Shown: piece by piece, positions 52,961-59,694 of the stretch | Layout of the letters: each line of letters opens with the position of its first letter | How positions within the stretch are numbered: position 1 is the first letter of the stretch | Assembly (NCBI RefSeq): GCF_001613065.1 | Contig: NZ_BDBQ01000029.1 | Span: 124,001 to 188,000 of the forward strand | DNA length: 64,000 nucleotides | Direction of reading: 5' to 3' | Source: Nocardia miyunensis NBRC 108239 | GTDB lineage: Bacteria > Actinomycetota > Actinomycetes > Mycobacteriales > Mycobacteriaceae | The notes under the pieces: model-generated | The model's input: only the letters and a program-made list of their open reading frames with translations | The model's database searches: none | Told to the model about the DNA's origin: nothing | Translations under genes and position numbers: made by a program

Positions 52961-53647
52961 ATGACACCCGTGACACGCGCTGAAGCGAACGATGGTGCAC
53001 AGACGCTGGAACGCGGCCTGGCGGTACTGGTCGAGCTGAGCCGTCATCCCGACGGCCTGACCACCGCGCAGGTCGTCACGGCGTGCGGACTGCACCGCTC
53101 CATCACCACGCGATTGCTGATCTCCTTGCAGCGCACCGGATTCGCCGTGCGAAACGATGCGGGGGCCTACCGGATCGGCCCGGCGGTATCGGATCTGCTC
53201 GGCCTGGCCGGTCCCCGACTTCGCGAGGTGGCCGAACCCGTGCTCGAACGTCTCGCGCGCACCGTCGACGCGACCGCGTCACTGGTAGAGGTGGTCGACG
53301 GATACGCGATCACGACCCTGGTCGCCGAACCGCCGAGCGACGGCCCGCGGTTCTCCTACCGGCTCGGCAACCGCGATCCCCTCGATCGCGGCGCGGGCGG
53401 CGTCGCCGCCCTCGCGGCGGGCCCGCCCCAACCCGGTGAACCCGATCGGGTCGCGACGGCACGAGCGCAGGGATTCATCACCACCCACGGCGAACTCAAC
53501 GCCGGAGCGCACGCCATCGCCGCGCCGCTGCCCGGATGGGGTGGGCTCGCGGCGATCAACATCGTCACCAACCGCGAGGCCACCGTCGAGAACGCACGCC
53601 ATCCGCTGCTGGACGCCGTCCGCCAAATCGGCACGTTCACCGGGTAA
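52961..53647 (+). CDS. IclR-family regulator of the homogentisate cluster
   Basis: A 228-residue IclR-type regulator: an N-terminal winged HTH (VVTACGLHRSITTRLLISLQ, about 38-57) and a shorter than usual C-terminal effector domain (VDGYAITTLVAEPP; YRLGNRDPLDRGAGG; GFITTHGELNAGAHAIAAPL). AGAGAGAAGA precedes the ATG. Its location makes it the probable controller of hmgA-fahA and the companion gene through the palindrome at 51988. Effector likely homogentisate or a related acid, by inference. Confidence 0.82.
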   Translation: MTPVTRAEANDGAQTLERGLAVLVELSRHPDGLTTAQVVTACGLHRSITTRLLISLQRTGFAVRNDAGAYRIGPAVSDLLGLAGPRLREVAEPVLERLARTVDATASLVEVVDGYAITTLVAEPPSDGPRFSYRLGNRDPLDRGAGGVAALAAGPPQPGEPDRVATARAQGFITTHGELNAGAHAIAAPLPGWGGLAAINIVTNREATVENARHPLLDAVRQIGTFTG

Positions 53648-53722
53648 CACAGCAAGTCAACCCCGAGAGCTGCCGGACGTGATCCGCGAAAACGGCACGC
53701 TCACAAAGCAATACGACGGCGC

Positions 53723-53755
53723 GGGACCGGACGCCCCTCATCGGCGTCCGGTCCC
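53723..53755. terminator. Bidirectional terminator between IclR gene and transporter
   Basis: GGGACCGGACGCC-CCTCATC-GGCGTCCGGTCCC is a perfect 13-bp stem with a 7-base loop between two convergent genes. Confidence 0.75.
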
Positions 53756-53769
53756 GGCCATCGGCGTAC

Positions 53770-55095
53770 TCAGTCGGTCGACAACTCGATTCCCTTGGTC
53801 TCGCGGACGAACAGCGCCGCGATGAGCGTGAGCACCCCGCAGAAGACGAAGTAGCCCGCTGGGGCCAGGTTGTTGCGCGTGACATCGATCAGCCACGTCG
53901 CGATGAACGGCGCGGTACCGCCCAGCAGCATGTTCGTGATGTTGTTCCCCAAGGCCAGGCCGCTGTAGCGGACCGACGCCTTGAGCATCTCGACGTAGCT
54001 GACGTAGGACGCGGCGTTGACCACCGACACCGCGATGAACAGCACCGACTGCCCGAAAACCGCCTGCCACACACTGCCGCCCGCCATCAGCATGAACATC
54101 GGCACCCCGAGGACGACCCCAGCCACGCTGCCGCCGATCAGCACGGGCCGGCGACCGTAGCGGTCGGCCGCGGCCCCGGCGATGGGCAGCGTCGCGACAC
54201 CCAGAACCAGCGCCAGCGAGGTGGACAGGAAGGCGACCGAGGACGACTGGTGGCCGCTCTTCTGCAGATACGTCGCGGCGTACACGGATGCGATGTAGTA
54301 ACCGCCGGTGATGAAGGCGCCCAGGAAGACGATCTTCAGCAGCGGCCCGCCGGAACTGCGCAGCAGCTCCATGATCGGCATCTTCTTGGTCTCGCCCTTC
54401 TTGGACAGCTCGTCGAACTGCGGTGTCTCCTCCATGCTGTTGCGGATCCAGATGCCCACGCCGCCGATGACCAGGCTGAGCAGGAACGGGATTCGCCACG
54501 CCCAGTGCAGGATCTCGTCCTTGGTGAACAGCGAGGTCATCGCGAGCGCGATCAGCGATGCGACGAGCGATCCGAGGTAGGTCCCGGAGTTGACCATCGC
54601 GGTGTAGGTCGCGCGCCGGTGGGTCGGCGCGGATTCGGAGACGAAGGCGTTCGCTCCGCCGAGTTCGCCGCCCGCGGCGAAACCCTGTAGGCAGCGCGCC
54701 AGGACGAGGGCTGCGGTGGCCCAGATGCCCAGCGTCAGATAGGTGGGCATCAGTCCCATCACCACGGTGGCGGCCACCATCAGCAGGATGGTCCAGGACA
54801 GCGCGCGTTTGCGCCCGTAGCGGTCGCCGACGTGACCGAAGACGATGCCGCCCGGCACCCGCAGGAAGAAGGCCACCGCGAAAGTCGCGAAAGTGCCCAG
54901 CAGCGCCGCGGTGTCATCGCCCTTGGCGAAGAACAGCGCGGCGATAGTGGTCGCCATATAGCCGTAGATACCGAAGTCGTAGTACTCGACGATAGTGCCG
55001 ACCACGGCCGCGCGAACAACCTTGGCGATCGACTTGCCTTGTCCGGCAGTGGATTCGGCGTCCGACGACGATGTGGGGGTGTCGATTCCGTGCAT
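53770..55095 (-). CDS. MHS-type MFS transporter
   Basis: A 441-residue, 12-helix transporter of the metabolite:H+ symporter family. Typical parts are VGTIVEYYDFGIYGYMAT (helix 1), GHVGDRYGRKRALSW (MFS motif A), RCLQGFAAGGELGGA and the RRATYTAMVNSGTYLG loop. MHS proteins carry carboxylates, shikimate, proline/betaine or aromatic acids, so the substrate of the adjoining catabolic genes is probably an organic acid. AAGGAA lies 7 bases before the ATG. Last gene of the minus-strand cluster. Confidence 0.84.
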   Translation of the reverse strand: MHGIDTPTSSSDAESTAGQGKSIAKVVRAAVVGTIVEYYDFGIYGYMATTIAALFFAKGDDTAALLGTFATFAVAFFLRVPGGIVFGHVGDRYGRKRALSWTILLMVAATVVMGLMPTYLTLGIWATAALVLARCLQGFAAGGELGGANAFVSESAPTHRRATYTAMVNSGTYLGSLVASLIALAMTSLFTKDEILHWAWRIPFLLSLVIGGVGIWIRNSMEETPQFDELSKKGETKKMPIMELLRSSGGPLLKIVFLGAFITGGYYIASVYAATYLQKSGHQSSSVAFLSTSLALVLGVATLPIAGAAADRYGRRPVLIGGSVAGVVLGVPMFMLMAGGSVWQAVFGQSVLFIAVSVVNAASYVSYVEMLKASVRYSGLALGNNITNMLLGGTAPFIATWLIDVTRNNLAPAGYFVFCGVLTLIAALFVRETKGIELSTD

Positions 55096-55141
55096 GAGAT
55101 ATTCCTTGTTGCCATCGGGACCGGCCCGATGCGATTCCAGG

Positions 55142-56596
55142 TCAGACTCCGGCCGGTGCCCGGCCCGCGGAGGTCCCGCGCCGCGCGAGCCGCGCGGCGT
55201 TGCGACCGGCGATCCGGCCCATGGTGAGCGCGTTGGCGACGGCGTTGCCGCCGCCGACGTAGCGTTGTCCGAGCACCCCGGCCCCGGCCTCCCCCGCCGC
55301 GAACAGGCCGGGCACCGGATTTCCATTTTGGTCCAGAACCATTGCGGCACTGTCGATTTCCATACCCGCGTGGGTGCACACGAGTTCGGCGGGCAGCATT
55401 CGCACCGTGTAGTAGGGCGGCTGCGCGATCGGATCGGGGTTGGTGGACGAGCCCTTGTTCGCCAGGGTGCGATGCCGGAGGAATTCCTCGTCGTCGCCGC
55501 CGGGGAGCTGGTCGTTCCAGCGCGTCACGGTTTGTGTCAATGCCTCGGCGGGCACGCCCATGCGGTCGGCGAGTTCGGTGAGCGTCGCCGCCCGCAATGT
55601 CCGACCGGCGTCCGCCTCCGCGGCGACGCGCTCGGGAATCCAGTCGGTGTATCCGGACGGCAGGCCCAGCCGCGCGGTCTCGTCGAATACCGCCCACACC
55701 TGGCCGGGCTGGGCGGCCATGATGCCGGTCGAGACCGCGTAGGAGGCGTCCTCGTCCATGAACCGGCGGCCCAGACCGTTGACGTAGACCCGGGACTTCG
55801 GCGGAAATCCCGAGGTCCAATGGTGATGACGCTGGAAGTAGGCGGTCGGCAGCAGCAGCCCCCAGCCCTGCCCGGTCACCGACGACTCGATGTCCTCGGC
55901 GAACCGGATGTGGTCGCCGCGGCTGCCGGGAGCCGCGACCACGAACAGCGACTCCCCGGCGGCCTGCGCGGCCGGAAAATACCGATCGACCAGCGACGCG
56001 TCCTGTGCGAAGCCGCCGCTGGCGACGACCACCGCACTCGCGCGCACGTCGACGTCATCGGCGACGACCCCGACGATCCGCCCATCTTCGCGGATCAGCG
56101 ACTGCGCCCGGGTCGCCAGCACGGTCTCGATACCGTGCGCCCGGCGCGCTTTGTCCAGGACCTGAATCAGGCCGTACCCCTGATCCTTCGGCACGTGCCC
56201 GCGCCAGACGTCCTCCACACCGGCCTGGCTCAGGCCGGGCATGTGGGCATTGGAGGAGATCCGGGCCGGAATCTCGACGCCCAGGCCGATCAGCCATTCC
56301 AGGGTCGGCCCGGACTGCTCGCAGAAGGTGCGGATCAGACCCGGTTTGAGCATCCAGTGGTTGAGGTCCATGTAGTGCTGGAAGAACCGATCGGCGTCGT
56401 CCTCGATGCCGAGGGCACGCTGCACGCTGGTCGCGGCGGCGGTGAACAGGCCCGCCGACAGTTGCGTCGACCCGCCCAGTTCGGTCTCCGATTCCAGCAG
56501 CAGCACCGTCGCGCCCTGCTCGGCGGCGGTGACGGCGGCGGCCAGTCCGGCCCCGCCGCCGCCGATCACGATGACGTCCCAGGAGTCCTCGCTCAT
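55142..56596 (-). CDS. FAD-dependent oxidoreductase (fumarate-reductase / KstD-like)
   Basis: A 484-residue flavoprotein with FAD-binding GGGGAGLA (12-19), ESETELGGSTQLSAG near 41-55 and a C-terminal GLFAAGEAGAGVLGQRYVGGGNAVANAL. This is the fold of soluble fumarate reductase, 3-ketosteroid dehydrogenase and related dehydrogenases, which oxidise or reduce a C-C bond next to a carbonyl. The Tyr/Arg set of true KstD is not clearly seen, so the steroid role is only one possibility. The ATG at 56596 follows AGGA. It sits between the transporter and two SDRs. Confidence 0.8.
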   Translation of the reverse strand: MSEDSWDVIVIGGGGAGLAAAVTAAEQGATVLLLESETELGGSTQLSAGLFTAAATSVQRALGIEDDADRFFQHYMDLNHWMLKPGLIRTFCEQSGPTLEWLIGLGVEIPARISSNAHMPGLSQAGVEDVWRGHVPKDQGYGLIQVLDKARRAHGIETVLATRAQSLIREDGRIVGVVADDVDVRASAVVVASGGFAQDASLVDRYFPAAQAAGESLFVVAAPGSRGDHIRFAEDIESSVTGQGWGLLLPTAYFQRHHHWTSGFPPKSRVYVNGLGRRFMDEDASYAVSTGIMAAQPGQVWAVFDETARLGLPSGYTDWIPERVAAEADAGRTLRAATLTELADRMGVPAEALTQTVTRWNDQLPGGDDEEFLRHRTLANKGSSTNPDPIAQPPYYTVRMLPAELVCTHAGMEIDSAAMVLDQNGNPVPGLFAAGEAGAGVLGQRYVGGGNAVANALTMGRIAGRNAARLARRGTSAGRAPAGV

Positions 56597-56597
56597 A

Positions 56598-57386
56598 TCA
56601 GTGTCCTTCCGCATCCGCGAGCACGCGGTGATACAGGCCGTTGGAGATCAGCCCGCCGTCCACGGTGACCTCGGTACCGGTGATGTAGCCGGAGCGATCC
56701 GAGAGCAGGAACAGCACCGCATCGGTGATCTCGTCCAGGCTCGCCTTGCGGCCCGCCGGAATGCTCCGCAGCGAGGCCGCGACGAATTCGTCCGCACCGC
56801 GCACCAGGTCAGTGCCTACCAGGCCCGGATGCACCGAGTTCACCCGGATCCCCCACTTCGCGAGGTTCCCGGCCGCCGATTTCGACAGACCCGTCAGTCC
56901 CCATTTGCTCGACGAGTAGGCCGGTGAGAAATATCCGATCAGGCCCGCGATGGAGGAGATGTTGACGATCGCGCCGCCGCCGCTGTCTCGCATCAGCGGC
57001 GCGGCGGCCTTGATTCCGTAGAACGGGCCGAACAGGTTGATCCGCATGGTCTGCTCCCAGATCTCGTCCGGGGTGTCCATGAATTCCAGGCGGCGCGAGA
57101 TACCGGCGTTGTTGATCAGACCGCCGAGAGATCCTGGGCCGGAACGGATCTCGTCGATCGTGCGAGACCAGGCCGCCGGATCGGCGACGTCGAGGTGGTG
57201 CGCCGACGCGGTGCCACCGGCACGCCGGATCTCGTCGATCACCTCGGAGGTGTCGATGATGTCGGCGACGCAGACGTGCACACCGCGCGCCGCGAGGGCC
57301 CGCGCGTGGTTGGCGCCCATACCCCGGGCCGCGCCGGTGATCAGGACGACGTCGGGATACGTTTCGGTGCTCGGCGACTCAGACAT
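56598..57386 (-). CDS. Short-chain dehydrogenase/reductase 1
   Basis: A 262-residue classical SDR: TGAARGMG cofactor motif (17-24), NNAG (82-85), and the catalytic YSSSK with Tyr147 and Lys151. The first strand ends with CVADIID, an acidic residue after strand 2 that favours NAD(H) over NADP(H). It overlaps the second SDR by 8 bases; the two are 30-40% alike by eye and probably catalyse successive steps on related alcohols or ketones. Confidence 0.86.
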   Translation of the reverse strand: MSESPSTETYPDVVLITGAARGMGANHARALAARGVHVCVADIIDTSEVIDEIRRAGGTASAHHLDVADPAAWSRTIDEIRSGPGSLGGLINNAGISRRLEFMDTPDEIWEQTMRINLFGPFYGIKAAAPLMRDSGGGAIVNISSIAGLIGYFSPAYSSSKWGLTGLSKSAAGNLAKWGIRVNSVHPGLVGTDLVRGADEFVAASLRSIPAGRKASLDEITDAVLFLLSDRSGYITGTEVTVDGGLISNGLYHRVLADAEGH

Positions 57387-58206
57387 GCCGGGACCCGCCG
57401 TCCACGGCGATGGAATGTCCCGTGACGTATCGGGCGCTGTCCGACAGCAGGAACAGCAGCGGGCCCAGGACCTCCTCGGGCGAGCCGAGCCGATGCAGCG
57501 GAACGACGTCGAGCGCGTGGGCGAGCGCGGCCGGGTCCTCCCGCACCCATCGGGTCATCTCGGTGTCGATGTAGCCGGGGGCGATCGAGTTGACTCGAAT
57601 TCCCTTGTCCCCCAACTCCACCGCGAGCGATTCGGTCAGATGCGCGACGGCCGCCTTGGACGTGCAGTACGCGCCCCGGCCACGGCGCACCCGCACCGCC
57701 GACACCGAGGACATGTTGACGATGGCGCCGCCGGGGCGCATATGCCGTGCGGCGGCCTGGGCGCCGAACAGCACGCCCTCCACGTTGACGTCCAGCACCG
57801 CGGAGATCTGCTCGGGCGAGATGTCCGCCGCCTCGGCGAACGGGAAGATGCCCGCGTTGTTGATCCAGAAATCCAGTCGACCGAACTCGGCGAGGGCGCG
57901 CTGTGCCAGCGCCTCGTGCTCATCGGCCGAGGTCACATCCACGCGAGCGGCGACAACGCGACCCGGTTTCGCCACATCCGAGCCCGCGAGTTCGGCATTG
58001 ATCCGCGCGGCGGTGGCGGTCATCTGCTCGTCGTTGATGTCCGCGCCCAGCACGTCCACGCCGCGGGCGGCGAGTCCGGCCGCGAAGACCGCGCCCATAC
58101 CGCGCGCCGCGCCGGTCACGACCGCCGCCTTGCCCACCATGTCGGGATGGACGACCTCGATGCGATCGTGCTCGACCCGGCCCGGGTTCGATGTTGCTGC
58201 CGTCAT
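57379..58206 (-). CDS. Short-chain dehydrogenase/reductase 2
   Basis: A 275-residue classical SDR with TGAARGMG (31-38), INNAGIF and YCTSK (Tyr180, Lys184), ending in the RYVTGHSIAVDGGSRHV typical of FabG-like enzymes. GADIND after strand 2 suggests NAD(H). AAGGAG stands 9 bases before the ATG at 58206. The extra 20 residues at the N-terminus (SNPGRVEHDRIEVVHPDMV) are unusual but likely real as they follow a good ribosome-binding site. Confidence 0.85.
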   Translation of the reverse strand: MTAATSNPGRVEHDRIEVVHPDMVGKAAVVTGAARGMGAVFAAGLAARGVDVLGADINDEQMTATAARINAELAGSDVAKPGRVVAARVDVTSADEHEALAQRALAEFGRLDFWINNAGIFPFAEAADISPEQISAVLDVNVEGVLFGAQAAARHMRPGGAIVNMSSVSAVRVRRGRGAYCTSKAAVAHLTESLAVELGDKGIRVNSIAPGYIDTEMTRWVREDPAALAHALDVVPLHRLGSPEEVLGPLLFLLSDSARYVTGHSIAVDGGSRHV

Positions 58207-58247
58207 AGCTGATTTCTCCTTCGAATGTTCGGGGGGCAGAGGGGTTT

Positions 58248-58682
58248 TCAACGCGGCGCGTCGTCGCGCTCGACCACGCGGCGGGTGATCGACCAGTCGT
58301 CGCCGTGGCGGGTGAGCCGGTCGTCGATCGTGGTGAAACGCACGAGTCGGGACTCGCCTCCGATGCGGGTGGCGAGCACTTGCAGATAGCCGCTGACCGC
58401 GAGGGTGTCCGCGTCGACGCGCTCGACGAGAAGGTTGCTCAGCACATGCCTCCGGCGCTCGTCGGCCGCGCGGGCCGCGCGATCGAATTCGGCCGCGAAC
58501 TCGGTCAGCGCGGCGGTGCCGACAACCGGCTCCGGGTAGGTCGGCGAGTGGAATTCGCCGTCCGCGGTGAAGGTCTGGGCCCACTCCTGGGCAGCGCCGG
58601 AGTCGATTGCCCGGCTCTGCCGGGCATAGAGCTGGTGAATGGCCGCGACCGTGCCTGCGTCGACGACGGTAATTGGTGACAT
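58248..58682 (-). CDS. SnoaL-like (NTF2-fold) protein
   Basis: A 144-residue protein with a cone-shaped NTF2-like fold: VAAIHQLYARQSRAIDSGAA, then WAQTFTADGEFHSP, RRRHVLSNLLVERVD and ISGxL-like strands ending WSITRRVVERDD. Relatives include SnoaL cyclases, ketosteroid isomerases and ring-hydroxylating dioxygenase beta subunits. It is the first gene of the minus-strand cluster, so it might isomerise or hydrate the imported compound. The 15-bp palindrome just upstream probably controls it. Confidence 0.75.
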   Translation of the reverse strand: MSPITVVDAGTVAAIHQLYARQSRAIDSGAAQEWAQTFTADGEFHSPTYPEPVVGTAALTEFAAEFDRAARAADERRRHVLSNLLVERVDADTLAVSGYLQVLATRIGGESRLVRFTTIDDRLTRHGDDWSITRRVVERDDAPR

Positions 58683-58704
58683 GACTTTCCAGAAATTCGA
58701 AAGT

Positions 58705-58719
58705 GTGCGATAATCGCAC
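58705..58719. promoter_or_regulatory. 15-bp perfect palindrome, likely IclR operator
   Basis: GTGCGAT-A-ATCGCAC lies 23 bases upstream of the SnoaL gene and 62 before the divergent IclR gene. A second imperfect site, GTGTT-N7-AACAC, follows at 58725-58741. Symmetric sites of this size are typical of IclR regulators. Confidence 0.65.
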
Positions 58720-58780
58720 GCAGCGTGTTATATGTGAACACTGTAGGTGCTTCAGGTCACAACGGTCAAGGAGTTCAGCT

Positions 58781-59512
58781 ATGCCTCAGTTACGGCTGCC
58801 CACAGAATCGGCGGTGACCAGCGGCGATGTCGGGTCGGATATGTCCAAGACGCTGCACAACGGATTGCAGATCCTCGAACTGCTCGCGCGCAGAACCGAG
58901 GGCGTCTCGGTCACCGAGATCGCGGACCAGGTCGGGGTGCATCGCACGGTCGCGCATCGGCTCGTGCGCACCCTCGAATATCACCACCTGTGCCGGCGCG
59001 ACGATTTCAAGCGCGTCTTCCTCGGTCTGGGCCTGGTGCGGCTGGCCGAACCGGTGGAACAGGATCTGCGCACCCTGGCCAGGCCCGTGCTGGAGGAACT
59101 GGCCGACAGCGCGCAGGCCACCGCCCATCTGGTCGTGCGGGAAAGCGATACCGAGGTGCGGGCCCTCATCGTCGTCGAACCTCGCCACGCCCGGATCCAC
59201 GTCGCCTTCCAGGCCGGGCAGATCGATCCGATCGACCGCGGTTCGGCGGGGCTGGCGATCCTGGCCGCGTTTCCCGCCGTCCCCGGCGAACGCGAGGAGA
59301 TCACCCGGGCCCGCGAGCGCGGTTACGCGGTGACCCACGGAGAACTGGTCCCCTCCGTGGGCGGCGTCTCGGCCGCGGTTCCCGGCCGCGGTTCGGCGGC
59401 CGTCGCGAGCATCGGCGTCTCCCCGCTCGACATCGGCCCCGAGGACGAAGAGACTTTCGGCGCCGCCGTCCGGGACGCCGCGCAGCGCCTGAGCTCCATC
59501 CTGCTGCGCTAG
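58781..59512 (+). CDS. IclR-family regulator of the second catabolic cluster
   Basis: A 243-residue IclR regulator with HTH VTEIADQVGVHRTVAHRLVR (about 45-64) and a full effector domain (TAHLVVRESDTEVRALIVVE; IDPIDRGSAGLAILA; YAVTHGELVPSVGGVSAAVP). AAGGAG is placed 7 bases before the ATG. It diverges from the five-gene minus-strand cluster and most likely regulates it through the palindrome at 58705. The effector is unknown but should be the substrate or an intermediate. Confidence 0.85.
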   Translation: MPQLRLPTESAVTSGDVGSDMSKTLHNGLQILELLARRTEGVSVTEIADQVGVHRTVAHRLVRTLEYHHLCRRDDFKRVFLGLGLVRLAEPVEQDLRTLARPVLEELADSAQATAHLVVRESDTEVRALIVVEPRHARIHVAFQAGQIDPIDRGSAGLAILAAFPAVPGEREEITRARERGYAVTHGELVPSVGGVSAAVPGRGSAAVASIGVSPLDIGPEDEETFGAAVRDAAQRLSSILLR

Positions 59513-59694
59513 GTCGGACAAGGCCCTTGAGCTGCCAAACGACCGCCATTACCACACGCAGCCCTATCAGCGCGAGAACCCCTGCCGTACAGTCTGTTTG
59601 GGGTCCTCGGAGAGTGGCCGCGGGGCCCCGGCACGATAAACTCGAACGACCGCCGCCCGCGCATACCCACTCGAGTTCCGGCAAGGGGATGATC

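Noticed and set aside
58747-59694. Plus-strand frame extending the TPR protein upstream by over 300 codons
   Set aside because: It overlaps the IclR gene in another frame and is almost all Arg, Gly and Pro; the ribosome-binding site and domain start support 59695.
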